64,000 nt of DNA from Anagrus nilaparvatae (Eukaryota; Arthropoda; Insecta; Hymenoptera; Mymaridae): NCBI GenBank assembly GCA_022575985.1, contig JAKSXM010000247.1:1635501-1699500 (forward strand), given 5' to 3'. Position numbers and translations under genes: made by a program. Positions 13,560 through 24,483 of the stretch are shown here, in pieces (position 1 is the stretch's first letter; each line of letters starts with the position of its first letter). Below the pieces are notes generated by a model. That model worked only from the letters and a program-made list of their open reading frames with translations. It was not told the origin of the DNA and made no database searches.

Positions 13560-13850
13560 ATAAAGATTGAAAGACGAGGCGTGAATTATTAAAATTGCAG
13601 CAGAGGACTTCCTTCGCATACTTCTTTTCCTATGTATGCAAGTGCCCCAGACTTTATATATATGATAAAAGATCGCACAAGTTGAACAGGGTTATTATAA
13701 TAACGGAACTAAAGTGTGTAGCGTCTGTCAAAGCAATACATGAATCGATAAATCTATTGGTTTACATGTATACCGGACACGGTAACTCGACACATGATAA
13801 CTGTCTTCTGCTTACTACATACTTCCTTTTGAATTATTATTAATCATGCG
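13560..13850. other. Less AT-rich island, function unknown
   Basis: Within a very AT-rich spacer this stretch has clearly more G and C and few homopolymer runs. It contains an 82-codon open frame (13,595-13,843, plus strand) with no recognisable domain. It could be a 5' untranslated exon, a regulatory region or an old repeat; nothing in the sequence decides between them. Confidence 0.3.
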
Positions 13851-14229
13851 TTTTCTTATATATTTTCTTTTATTTTTTTTTCATGCCATACTTTTTTATT
13901 TTATTTTTATTAGATAAATCCTTTTTATTTATGTACTGATTTGTAAGAGGTTTCGCTGGAATTCTTTTAATAAATAATCTATGAAGAGCAATTTTTTTTA
14001 ACTTCTTTGATTAAAATACTTTTAGTGGATTTAAGAAAATATTTTATCATCAAATGCCAGATTAATTTAATCTAATAGAAAATTCTGCAGCTTTTATTGC
14101 TTATAAGAATATCGAGTCCTCTTTTGATGCCTTGCATATTTTATAAGACTTAAAATAATTTTTATCAGACATTTTAATCTAAAAAAGCCTTTATAGGCTA
14201 TCAAATTTTAATATAAATTAAAATTGAAG

Positions 14230-14860
14230 GAACACTTACTTCTCATAAATCCTTTGGACCAGGGAAGCTTTTTCAAACCTCTTGGGACTAATGAAGAGAC
14301 GCCAAAGATTCAAGCTAGGACCCCCTATATAAAACAAATATAAACTAAATTGGAGATTCTTAAATCCTCTTGGTACTCAAAGCAAAACACTGACGAGCCA
14401 AACTGGTACTCAAAATGAGATCAAGCTACTTATGAGCTTACAATAATCCACATCTGGGACACCATTTGCAATACCAGGCAGAGTTGATAATGCTAAGGCA
14501 AAATAATCCTAAGCTCAACAGAAAATGAACATAAAATACAGAAAGGCTCACTGTTAAAAATACCCAATGGTAATTATACAATATTTTCGTAAAGTTAGGT
14601 ATCATGAAAATTAAAATTTTGCAAGATCTTAAAAACCATGGAAACAATAATCTAAATTCAAATGCGAATTCTACAGTTCACACACACATACAAACTTCAA
14701 CAGTAGGCGAAAATTTAACACAGGTCAAAAAAGCTGGATAAGGTAATTTTTTTTTTTCGTTTTGCATGTGAGCAAGGACGAAATGTATAAGGTTATACGG
14801 TTTTACAGAGCTATAGCTCTGAAAACTGTACAACCGAACACATGTTCTAGGTGAGAATGC
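14230..14860 (+). repeat. Probable degraded LINE ORF1-like debris
   Basis: The stretch contains phrases such as 'gggactaatgaagagacg' and 'ggtactcaaagc', repeated with variation. These resemble the Gly-Thr-rich repeated phrases of the LINE ORF1 at 15,745-15,945. No continuous frame survives. This is a weak reading based on composition and short word similarity only. Confidence 0.3.
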
Positions 14861-14861
14861 G

Positions 14862-15155
14862 TTACACATAGATGGGTCCGGCTTCCAAATTATATTGGAC
14901 TACATGACAGCATGTTTCCGATTTAACTCGGCTCACGCTGGCATGCTACCGACTAAACTTACCCCCCATCAAGCCTTATACAAGTCAGCCCGGAACAGTT
15001 TATCACATTACATCTGGTTGACTTGAGTCCATGTATCTTCTTTGGTTGAAGATCTTTTCTCGCATTCATCCTTTTATCCTGGAGATCCCTTCTTTCTCCT
15101 TCTGGCTATTTCACTATGTTGTCAAATAAATAAATAAATAAATAAATAAATAAAC
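14862..15155 (+). repeat. Dispersed repeat with (AAAT)n tail, copy A
   Basis: The segment runs from 'agaatgcgttacacata' to a tail of AAAT repeats at about 15,124-15,155. It aligns loosely with 18,212-18,590: both have a similar start ('gaatgc.ttac.cat'), a shared middle ('actaaaact', 'ccttat', 'cccgg.ac.gttt') and an AAAT-type tail. A tail of simple repeats suggests a retroposed element such as a SINE or a LINE end. Identity by eye is moderate. Confidence 0.5.
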
Positions 15156-15159
15156 AAAC

Positions 15160-17287
15160 ATTTTTGTACTTTTGGTGGTAATCCCTAATTGGATTCCTCT
15201 CCTGTCTCGTGACGGGCAAATAATATCGCGAGATGGTAGCAACCATGGAGGCGAGAGTCCGTCCAAACTGTTAGACTACGGTCGAAACCCTGTTATACGG
15301 TGGTTACAGGTAGCGCACAATACCGTATAATGTCACCAGTCATGATGGTGGAACCCATCGAACTGCAAGACCGAAATCTGACATCACTGTGGGAACATCT
15401 GGAACCATGGTGACGGCTGATCTGGTCTGCCCAGCTTAACGATAGAGTGACGCAAGCATGCTCTGTAGGCGGGAGGTATCCAGAAGATCGGATGCCCTCT
15501 CATGAGGGGGTAATCTCATGCCTAGTGCAGCACTTCAGGGCACCTGGGGGCCCCCTGATTTATGTGATGAATTGTCTGTCCTCCTCCTTCTCCCAGATAA
15601 GGCGGCTCTGTTTTTAGGGGCGACGACCCTTTCCGACCCATTCGTGGGATCCAAAATTGATAATCCTAAAAAACAAACCCTTACTAACAATAACCCTGAT
15701 GGGACTTCTAAGGAGACACCACAGGCGAAAACAACCACGATTCAGTGAATTCTGCTTCCATTAAACCTGGGACTCATAATGAAAAATTGGCAACTGGGAC
15801 ACAATCTGGGACACCAAGTGGAAGTAATTTAAAACTAGCCGATATCTTTAACAAGAAATTGGCAACCCATACTGGAACTCTACAAGGGAAACCAGGTGGA
15901 AGTAATCAGAAGTTTGCAAATGGAACACCTCCGGGTGGAACTTAAGAAATAAAAGATCCGGGGCTCAAAAGAAAAAGGCAAGGTTAGCTAGAATAGCTAA
16001 AGAAAGGGAAGCCCAGGGATATGAAACTCCTTCTTCCAGATCTGCGAGACTCAAGAGAGGTAGAAGTGGGGAAGACACTTCACACAATTTTGAGAACCGT
16101 AAGAAAATGGATACGGGATCACCGAAGGCGAAGGGGACCTATAAGCAGGCTCTCGAGAATGGCAACATTATTAGGATCGTGTTTAGAGGATACCCAGACC
16201 CTTCGACTTATATAAATGAAGAAAGGAGAGAGCTTATCCAAGAATCGATCTTGAATTACATACTTCAGGACGAGCTTGGGGAGGCTCCCAACTTTATAGA
16301 CTACTGGATTGCCAATGGCTACCTGAAGGTAAAATATCAGGCGGACAAGGACAAGAAGTTGATCGAAGATAGAATACCTGATTTGAAGCCGTGGGAAGGA
16401 GCAGAGTTATTTGTCGCTGACATAAATACTCTCCCCAAACACGCTAAGGTTGCTATGTATGCGGAAGGCAACATATATGGACCGGGCACTCTAAAAACTC
16501 TGGCCCGACAAAACGGGACATTAAAAACAGATGTCTGGCACATCATAGAGTTGAGGCCAAAGCAAATTCCATCGGGGCCAAATTTGATAGTCGTCAGTAT
16601 GCCAGAACAGCAGGTCGAATCCCTTCAGGGACTAAACCTCAAAACCTGCCTTTGGATTAGGTAGGGCTGGGTGTGCCATTCTCCATAAGGAAAAGAATAC
16701 CTTGCCAGAGGAGACTGACGTCGATACAACTTTGACCTCAAATGAGGCGACAATAGTTGGGCGATGTCCACAATGGAGACCATCGACACTATTGGGGGAA
16801 ATCCTGGGAAATGGGGATGCTAATCTGGACTCTACTGAGGGAGGAGGGAAAGCTGTTTAAATGGCAGACCTGAATCTCAATGATAATGGAACCGGGACTA
16901 CGGGTAGAGGGATCAACATGCATAGCCCTGTGGCTACCGCAAAGATTCCCTTTGCCCAGATCAACTTATAACACGGCAAAGCAGCAAGTGCACAGTTCAC
17001 TTGACTGTTTTCAGCGTGGCACAGAGGCATAGCTTTTATTTAGGAACCCTGGATTCTACATAATGAAATCAAGGGATTGAAGGTAGTATTATTTACTACT
17101 AGTAGTATTATTTATTTAAAGTAGTAGTATTTACTACCTGTATTGTAGTCAGGAGATTGAAAGCTGAGCTGGTACCTAGACATACTAATAAGGATCTAAC
17201 TACTATTAGAGTTAAGGTAGTTGGAGATGACGGGGCGGATAGGGAGGTCGTAGTAGTGGCGTTCTCTTATCTTCCCTGCAGGGGCGT
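15160..17287 (+). mobile_element. 5' part of a non-LTR retrotransposon (LINE), inactivated
   Basis: GC-rich compared with its surroundings. It contains a 5' untranslated region (about 15,160-15,740), an ORF1 relic (15,745-16,664) and the start of the ORF2 endonuclease (about 16,955-17,287). The endonuclease is recognised by QINL-HGKAASAQFT and by EPWIL, which in intact elements is preceded by Gln and so supplies the catalytic Glu. In this copy several stop codons interrupt it, so it is dead. A small A/T-rich insertion near 17,085-17,145 splits the domain further. The plus-strand element stops abruptly at about 17,287, where minus-strand reverse-transcriptase sequence begins. Confidence 0.75.
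15745..16664 (+). pseudogene. LINE ORF1 (gag-like) relic
   Basis: The first part (15,745-15,945) is Gly/Thr/Asn/Lys-rich with internally repeated phrases (KLATGT, GTPSGS, KPGGSN). After a frame change near 15,945 comes a basic SGAQKKKARLARIAKEREAQG-like stretch typical of ORF1 of arthropod LINEs. A globular region follows at 16,107-16,664 with RIVFRGYPDP, RRELIQESI and NYILQDELGEAPNF, resembling the DUF4780-type domain seen in insect LINE ORF1 proteins. The end is frame-shifted (LNLKTCL then stop). ORF1 proteins bind the element's RNA. The frame breaks show it is no longer functional. Confidence 0.65.
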
Positions 17288-17289
17288 TG

Positions 17290-18175
17290 TGCCTTCAGAT
17301 AGTCTCTGTCTTAGCAGCTGCAATACTTAATCCATGCTCTTCTATCCATACGTTTGTATTTACCATGCAGATGCTCAAGTTGTTCTGGGCCTGTTGTACG
17401 TTCCTTGCTACTATCACGAGAGCAATATCATTCGCATAACCTATCATGAAGCAGCCATCCGCTAGCTCCAGCCTCAGGATACCATTATAAGAAATGTTCC
17501 TTAAGCCAGGTCTCAGTACCGAACCCTGAGCCGCGCCAGCTGTCACTTTCCTTCTCCTTTTTCCTTGTAGAGTCTCGTACAAGAGAACTCGGTCACTTAG
17601 GTAGCTCTTCATTAGCCGCATCAAATATTTGGGTACTGCAAAGTCACTTAGTCCTTGCAGGAAGTCTGTTCATTTTGCCGAGTTAAATGCATTCTTGACA
17701 TCAAGGATAACCAAAAGAGTAATTTTACAAGAGTAATGATTACCCGGGCCCTCGTTATCGCATTCACTGCCCCTATCGTGGACCGCCTCCGTCTAAAGCC
17801 CCTTTGCCGAGAAGATAGATCCCCTGCTGCTACTACTGCATCTTTTCAAAACTTTTTCCCGCTGTATCCAAAAGTCCTAGAGGTCGACAGTAAGATGGGA
17901 GTGTAGGATCACCCTTTCCTTTGCTAATAAGTACCAGTATTGCCTTTTTCCATCGCCTGCTAAAGACTCCTGTTCGGATGCATGTGTTGTACATCCTTAA
18001 CATCAATGAGGGACACTCGTGTGCAGCTATTTTTATAATCTCGGCTGGTAAACCGTCTGGGCCGGGAGCTTTCTTATTTCTAAGGGAGTCCAAGGCAGCG
18101 AACAGCTCTTCTTGCGTAAAGTCCGGTATATCGTTTACATTGATGTCATCCTCTTGGTCCACTATAATAATGATT
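17290..18175 (-). pseudogene. LINE reverse transcriptase relic
   Basis: On the minus strand, 18,155-17,833 encodes the RT fingers with LRNKKAPGPDGLPAEIIK and WKKAILVLISKGKGDP. A frame-shifted stretch follows, and then 17,624-17,295 gives YLSDRVLLYE, AGAAQGSVL and the palm motif as GYANDIALVI. The catalytic Y-A-D-D is changed to Y-A-N-D, and the middle is broken by frame shifts, so no enzyme can be made. The family is R1/Jockey-type, the same kind as the plus-strand ORF1/endonuclease fragment it abuts. An inversion of one element is therefore likely. Confidence 0.8.
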
Positions 18176-18199
18176 TTTTTTTTTTTTTTTTTTTTTTTT
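18176..18199 (+). repeat. Poly-T run (poly-A on the minus strand)
   Basis: About 23 T residues sit exactly at the upstream edge of the minus-strand RT relic and border the repeat to the right. On the minus strand this is a poly-A run after 'cttcctacgc', so it may be the tail of a separate retroposed sequence lying at 18,200-18,480. Confidence 0.6.
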
Positions 18200-18211
18200 G
18201 CGTAGGAAGTG

Positions 18212-18590
18212 GAGAAATGCATTACGCATACTGATCAGCATCCAAACCGACAGTTATGTGGGACTCGACCTACTTTGCCTATACCCACTAAAACTCCACT
18301 CCCTTCCTACCTTATGCGAACCTATCCCGGGACCGTTTTCACATTACTTCAGGACAGGTTCAAGGCCATTTAGTTCTATTCATGAACTCCATCTTTTGAC
18401 TTGCATCCACTGACTCGCCAGTCTGGTTAAGGACTCCGTCATTCCATCTGGTTGAAATTTCGTCTTTATGTACTGTCATCTTTAATAAAATATAAGTTAG
18501 CTAAAAATATACGTTAATTCTCATTATCATCAAAAAGAAGGTTAATAAATAAATAAATAAATAAATATATATAAATAAATAAATAAAAAT
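18212..18590 (+). repeat. Dispersed repeat with (AAATA)n tail, copy B
   Basis: Related to the segment at 14,862-15,155 over about 200 bases. It ends in an A/T-rich stretch with AAAT/AAATA repeats at 18,543-18,590. Non-coding. The orientation is uncertain because poly-A-like tracts occur at both ends. Confidence 0.5.
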
Positions 18591-18599
18591 TATCCTACC

Positions 18600-18895
18600 A
18601 TCTACTATTGCTTGCGGTATCAAGGGTAACTGCAGGGATAGTATGTTAGTACAACAGCTGCAGTCATCAGGATAACCGCAATACGTCTTAATATTAGCCT
18701 TGGACTTCAGGTTTTTTGGTGCGGAGTATGTACTCCACATACTGGCCAATTTCGAACCATACTTTTTCATTTCGAAGCATCAGGCCAACCACATTTTCAG
18801 GTGTGATTTGACCGATGTTAGCTTCTAATTCAAACTTTTTAGCAGCCAACCTATCGCATTTGAAGAATGTGTGTTCCGGCGTGTCGTCGTCGCTT
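18600..18895 (-). pseudogene. LINE ORF2 3' end relic
   Basis: Minus strand 18,895-18,694 reads DDTPEHTFFKCDRLAAKKFE, then a Leu/Val/Glu-rich helix, then a stop. The E-H-T..F..C pattern is the distal half of the cysteine/histidine finger at the C-terminus of R1/Jockey-type ORF2 proteins (compare VEHTFFECVRY at 40,719-40,751). Sequence from 18,693 to about 18,600 is its 3' untranslated remnant. Only the last 70 or so residues survive. Confidence 0.7.
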
Positions 18896-18900
18896 ACTAT

Positions 18901-18924
18901 AATAATGATAATAATAAAAATAAA

Positions 18925-18959
<35 letters not shown>
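18901..18959 (+). repeat. (AAT)n-type microsatellite
   Basis: A run of AAT/ATA triplets with a few AAAAT interruptions, directly upstream of the minus-strand LINE remnant. Confidence 0.9.
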
Positions 18960-18960
<1 letters not shown>

Positions 18961-19084
18961 CAAAATAAATTTTAACATTTTCTTATAATTTTTAAGAAAT
19001 ATATTTTAATATTAATTGTAAAATAAAAAAAATAAAGAAAAAAAATTTTATTTTTAATAATTAAATCCACTAATATTTGCAGTT

Positions 19085-19985
19085 TTATTAATCTAAAAGT
19101 TTTTCAAGATCTTTTTTCAATTGAACCGATAATTTAATACTATCATGAATTTTAAACTCTAGTTTACAAAGCTCGTTATAACCAAAACTTTTGTAATTTT
19201 CAGAAATGAAATTTATAGATTCTGTAACCACTTTTTTTAATTTGAATTTATATGATAATACGGCAATATCCACAGCATTTGCATTTTTTATAATTTTAAT
19301 TATTTTATCTTCACACAATTTTTCTAAATTATTGACTTCATAGTTCCTTACTGCTTCAATCAACAAACAAAGATCATTTGGACCAACTTCTTCTATTAAA
19401 TGCTGTTTGAATTGATCATCATTTTTATAATGTGAGGATCATGTGTTCTTATTTCAAAGCTATCTGTATCAGATGTTAAAAATAACATTTTAAACACGTT
19501 ACTTCTATTAGCTAATATTAATTTATGAATGCGTATTGTATTATTATCATTTAATACTAACTGACAATCGCAAAATTCTGAGTTATTACCCCAATCAAAT
19601 ACCATGTCACTGGTAATTTTCATATTACAAACTTCTTTTACTGCTAAATCTAAACTAAGATTTACTGATAATTCTTTAGTTGTTAAATTTTAAAATTATC
19701 AAACATCAATGGTATTTGGAAACCACCTTTATTCTGACTAGAATCAATAGTCATAGAAAATTTTGAGGACATGATTTCTGCATGTCCGCAAAGTAACAAT
19801 ATTAAATTGTTGTTATTTAATTCAGCGTTCAAATATATATTTATAACTAACACTTTTTCATCACAATCTTCTTCACTAACATATGCTTCTTCAATCAGAA
19901 AAATATTATTTATCCATTAACTTTTAAAGATATGTTTGAACTGCTGATATGAGGATTTCTTACCAATCCAACAAATCGAATATAA
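19085..19985 (-). pseudogene. MATH-BTB protein (speckle-type POZ-like), copy 1, broken
   Basis: Read on the minus strand. A MATH C-terminal half (about 19,985-19,680; LLLCGHAEIMSSKFSM, QNKGGFQIPLMF) runs into a BTB domain (19,623-19,396; SEFCDCQLVLNDNNTIRIHK, ILANRSNVFKMLF) and a BACK-like helical tail (19,366-19,088; NDLCLLIEAVRNYEVNNLEK, ending KDLEKLLD). A stop interrupts the frame near 19,690. Another frame change near 19,400 coincides with loss of the usual Y-I-Y-T segment of the BTB fold. Such proteins are substrate adaptors for Cullin-3 ubiquitin ligases and are expanded in many arthropods. The lack of introns and the breaks suggest a pseudogene. If the 228-base and 279-base frames were expressed separately they would give only fragments. 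Confidence 0.75.
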
Positions 19986-20039
19986 ATATATGTCTTAAAA
20001 TCTATAATTTTTCACGATTAAACTTCATTGCAGATAATT

Positions 20040-20970
20040 TGTCTGGGTGACTGATAAAATTTATACTTTTATCAGCCAAATTATTTAATTTTAATGCACA
20101 TGATAGTTCAGCTATTTCTATAGCATTACTTACTGTAATCCATTAATATCTTGTTACATTTATTATCTAATTCTTCCATTTCAAAAAATCTTGCAGCATT
20201 TATAAGATCTTTTAACTCACTAACACTTTAAACAATTAGTTTCAACCAATTTTGAATATAAATAATCCACTAAGCGTTTGATAGTGGCAGCTTTAAATGC
20301 TTTAATAGTATAATTATCTTCTTTTGTAATTAACATTCACATAAATACAGGGCTTTGATTAGCCATGAAAAATTTATGAATATTTATTTTACTTTCGTCA
20401 TCTAGAGTATACTTGAGCATCGAACATTTTAAAATTTTTTAGGAATGAAACATCCGAATTTAAATTATTCTCTTGAATTTTTAAAATTTTATCAAAATTT
20501 AACACAAAATAAATTTTAATCACATCTATTTTTGTTGATAGGTTAAATTCATAAAATGCCTTAGTAAATGATTTATTTATATTTGTCTTTTAAACTTTCA
20601 CCATTATATTTTCCGAAATTAGTACTATAACTGCGTTTTCAAGTATTACCGGCTTATCACATTTTAGGTCATTATTTAAATGATATACTACCATTAATTT
20701 TTTTTTTTATTATATATTTTTCGATTAAAATAAACATTATTTCTTACCCTTCATGACCCACTTTTACTTTTTGTACAATATTGTTAGGATAAACTTTTTC
20801 AGGTAAAATTCTCAAAACATTTTCTTTTCTAATTATTGCATTAATCCTTGCACCACTTATTGAAATTATTGCAATTGGAATTACTTCTATTTTATTATGT
20901 AAACTATAAACTATAAAAGCCAAATAAAATAAAGAATATAAAAATTTATAAAAATTTGTTATATCCACGT
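20040..20970 (-). pseudogene. MATH-BTB protein, copy 2, heavily decayed
   Basis: On the minus strand, fragments in several frames follow the same order as copy 1. MATH-like pieces (20,968-20,580) come first, then the BTB start DVSFLKNFKMFDAQVYSR with DDESKINIHKFFMANQSPVF (about 20,460-20,345), FKAATIKRLVDYLYSK (about 20,300-20,250) and a BACK-like ELKDLINAARFFEMEELDNK (about 20,220-20,160). Stops and frame shifts separate them. Clearly a relic of the same family as its neighbours, lying in tandem with copy 1. Confidence 0.65.
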
Positions 20971-21149
20971 TGGAGAAATTTAGAAACTGTTATGCTAATC
21001 TGATTGATAACAATGAGCAAATAAATATTTCAACATTATTTGACGAATGTTTCTTGTAACAAAACAGGCTTATTTATTAAATTGAAGTGAGGGATAGAGA
21101 AAAAGATAAGAGAAGGGGGAGATTTTGAATTCACAAAGCATCCAGAGTT

Positions 21150-21468
21150 TTTTTTTCATCCATCCGATCCAACTTTTAAATGCAGCAAACAAATATGGAA
21201 TTGAAATTCTATTAAAAAAACTCAAATTATGATAACGCAGTTAATTACAACTGAAAATGTTATTAATTTATCTATTTTGGCCAAAGAATCTAATTCAAAT
21301 ATTTTGGAAATTTTTATAATTGATTTTATACTCAAAAACTTTGACATATTTACAAAAAATGATTTTTCCAGGCTTGATAGGAATTTAACTATATTGATTG
21401 GCTACTATATTAATGAGGAATCTTGCAAAGTTATTTTCAAAAGATTAATATTTTTAGAATTATTCTAA
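21150..21468 (+). pseudogene. BACK-like fragment of a MATH-BTB gene, inverted
   Basis: A 79-codon frame (21,229-21,468) reads TTENVINLSILAKESNSNIL and IEFILK-like helices that resemble the BACK tail of speckle-type POZ proteins (compare NAVDIAVLSYKFKLKKV in copy 1). The bases just upstream continue the homology (AANKYGIEILLKKLK near 21,183-21,225). No BTB or MATH part is attached. It lies on the opposite strand to the three other copies, so local inversion or a separate insertion is likely. Confidence 0.5.
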
Positions 21469-21869
21469 ATTGTTACAATAAGTAAGTTGCAATAAATAAG
21501 TATTTGTATAATTTGATTTGTGCTAAAAAGAACAAATCATTATGCAGAAATGTTTAGCTTTTAATTAATTTTAAATTAAACTAGTTATTAAACACAAGTG
21601 TACAAAAATTTTATAATTTTTTTCATTTTATTTAATTTTATAATATTATTTTAATTGCTTTACAATTATAAATTCCCCTTTCTAGTTATGCTTTTATTAT
21701 TCGGATATTAATTTTTTACAAGAATTATCATACTGAAAATGTTTAAATATTTTATTATAAAATCAATATAAAAATAAAAAATAATTTTTTTTACGTTATT
21801 AATTAATATTTTTTACAAATAGTATAAAATTTTTTAAAAATAATATATATTATCTAACTATCAGTAAGA

Positions 21870-22758
21870 AAACTTGATAACTGCATATTCAACTGGTGCT
21901 TAGTTACCACTATTTCATAAAGCTTATCATCGATTATTGATTTCATGAGGAACGTAGTTTAAATAATAATCACTTAGAAAGTTTATTATAAACTTTTTTA
22001 CATCCCATAAATTTTCTTTAATCAAATATTTTGCGATGAGTAATGCACTGTCTTCTGCTATTAATTTTATTATCTGATTTTCAAAAATATCTTTTGAATT
22101 TGAAATTTCATATTAGTCGACTAACTTTGATGATTTTAACGCAATTAATTCTTCTAATGTTAACTTTTCAGACGTTTTAATAATATATAAATACCTTACG
22201 ATTTCCGCAATCGTTTCAAACAATTGAGCGTTAATTTTTATATCCTTAACATTCTCATCAGAAAAAATTGATTTAAAAAAATGATTCTGACTTGATAAAA
22301 TACATCGATGTACTGATAATTGAATTTTATCTGAAAACCTTAATTGTGCTTAACTAAACATACCAGTTTGGAAAATTTCATTATTAAATTTCATTATTAT
22401 TAATTATCAATTTCATGTAAAATTTTGTTTGTGCATATATCACTAATTGAATCAATTCCACTCGATTCGTTGTCATTCGTTGGCATTTTTGTAAGGTTAT
22501 AGTGTTATTTATAAGAATATCACTTGCATCATAAATCTCCGAGTTGTTTTTAAATTCAACGTAGCCTTTTTCAAGGCTACAATCCTTAATAATATCATAA
22601 AATTCAGATTTAACTTGAATACATCCTTTATTTAAAATTAATACACCTGATGGATTAATGTTGTTGATTATATGAATGTTAATACGTAAAATCGTATCAT
22701 CATCTTTTAAATATTCTTTGAGAATTGTGAAATTAATAATTTCTTGTTGAAACGTCAT
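21870..22758 (-). pseudogene. MATH-BTB protein, copy 3, interrupted
   Basis: Minus strand 22,758-22,384 starts with a Met and carries DDTILRINIHI and LEKGYVEFKNNSEIYDASDI followed by INNTITLQ, matching the MATH pattern G(Y/W)..F......LINDTLTL. After a frame shift comes a BTB domain (about 22,340-22,115; DKIQLSVHRCILSSQNHFFK, FETIAEIVRYLYI) which ends in an in-frame TAA right after SSKLVD. A BACK-like tail then continues to about 21,945. It is the best preserved member but still carries at least one frame shift and one nonsense codon. Confidence 0.7.
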
Positions 22759-22779
22759 TTTAACTTTCTTTTTTCATAA

Positions 22780-24330
22780 TTGGATCGTTATCATTTATAA
22801 CAAACAAGTTAATTTTAGATAAACTTCGTATATCGTAATGCTAAACACCTTCAATATTTGTGCACATAATGAGATCAATATTTGATTCCGTTGATAAATT
22901 CTGCATAATTTCCACTGCCTGAAAAAATATAATAATTATTTTATAAATATATGAAAATAGAAATTATCATAAATAAATAATTGAATAAAAAAGTAATATT
23001 GAAAATGTAAAACTTATTAAAAATAATTTGATAGAATGAGATATTAGAATGATAAATTATATTAACCAAATTTTTTTAAAAATATTTACGTTAATACATT
23101 TTTTGCATATAATTATTTATTAAATTAATCAAAAGCTAAAATATCTTTTTGGTTCCTCTATGAGAAACCATTGTGATAGGTCAAATTTTGATTTTTGATT
23201 TTTTGGCATAGAAGCACGTTTTGGGACCTAAGGAAGCTAAAAAACCGGTTTTTTAAAAAAGTTTGTATGTGTGTATGTGTGTGTGTGTAACCGGTGAAAT
23301 TTCACAACCATTATGGAATTAAGACCTAATTTATTTTACAATAATTTTTACATAAAAAAATCTAAAACTACTTTTTTTTTTTAATTTAGATGTAATTCCT
23401 AATTTATTTCCATGAAAGTACTTATATTTGAAAGTGTAACGCTTTATTTTAGCAATACTAAATAAATAATAATAATAATAATTAATTTAATAATGTTTTA
23501 TATTGTTACAATACAATGTTACTTTTAAGAGAGAGGGGGTTTCACCTGTTTTATTATAGTGTGGTATACAAAAAATACACACACATACGCCTGGCAGCAT
23601 GCATTCGAAAAAGGCTTGATAAATAAATATTTTTATTAATTATTATTTCAGCTAAAATGATCATCATATATTTTAATATAAAATTTGATTTGAAATTTTT
23701 TTTACATTTTATAAAAATATTTTACATAATTTTCGGTGGCCACACTCATACTATTTTATCATGCATACATACAAATATATACCGGTTTCTATAAATTAAG
23801 AAAAGCGAATTCGCGACGATTAAAATTCCGCGTGGTTAACCATTTATATAATTTTATTGAACCTTTACTCACGACGTCGCTCCTTTTCTTCTATTAAAAA
23901 TATTGACTCAGAAAATGGTGACTCGACGTGTGGACCTTTATAGAGAGACTCCTATTGGTGGGATGAACCTCATCTACAGGGCAGCTAACCCTATTCTTCT
24001 TGAAAATGTTCTCCATCCTCACTCATATAATTTTCTATAAATTAGAAGGTCCCACTACGCGAACACATTTTAGCACGATATACGATACATGCAAAGTCAC
24101 TTGGAGAGCATATCTCATCTACAGGGACAAAAAGGAGCGCGCGCAAGATTACATAATTCGTCCGATTTCCACGAAATCCGAGGGACGAGAGAGAGAGTTA
24201 TTTCTTTGAAAATCACCCACTCTTATAGATCAATAACATCGATTTTAGCGCCGTAATTCACACCTGAATTACATAATATATAAGCGCGATTTTTAATTTG
24301 AAATTATTTAAAAGGTGTATAAAAACACCG
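22780..24330. other. Non-coding spacer with simple repeats
   Basis: Mostly AT-rich. It holds a GT/ATGT microsatellite (about 23,264-23,288), a unit of the dispersed satellite described at 24,330 (about 23,330-23,450), and a more GC-rich stretch (23,800-24,260) with a meaningless 69-codon frame. No gene is supported. Confidence 0.6.
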
Positions 24331-24483
24331 GATTACAAAAGTACGATTTTTACTTGATATGTCGAATCTGATACTTAATTTTGTGAAAAATTTTTTTCCA
24401 AAATTTTCGTCACAAAAAAATACAAAAAACACCAATTTTTTTTTTCTTTTTGGACGTAGTACCTAATTTATTTCTATGAGATT
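24330..24483 (+). repeat. Satellite-like unit flanking the foldback element (left)
   Basis: The signature words are 'tttttacttgatatgtcgaatctgatact', poly-T/A blocks, 'ttttggacgtagtacctaatttatttc' and 'tatgaga'. Similar words in the same order occur near 23,380-23,440, at 27,500-27,715 (inside the element) and at 30,330-30,560 (right flank). The element therefore sits in, and carries, the same AT-rich repeat family. Confidence 0.55.

Larger units (their letters stand above)
8787..14229. other. AT-rich spacer, mostly without recognisable content
   Basis: Upstream of the sulfatase start lies about 5.4 kb of A/T-rich sequence full of poly-A and poly-T runs. Its only notable contents are a 44-base perfect direct repeat (9,055 and 10,422), one short exon-like segment on the minus strand (9,304-9,372) and a less AT-rich stretch at 13,560-13,850. 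Short open frames elsewhere have low-complexity composition and look like chance. Confidence 0.6.

Noticed and set aside
13595..13843. An 82-codon open frame on the plus strand
   Set aside because: No recognisable domain, no splice-linked partner and no clear start context.
17655..18205. Plus-strand open frames opposite the RT relic
   Set aside because: They are shadows of the minus-strand reverse transcriptase.
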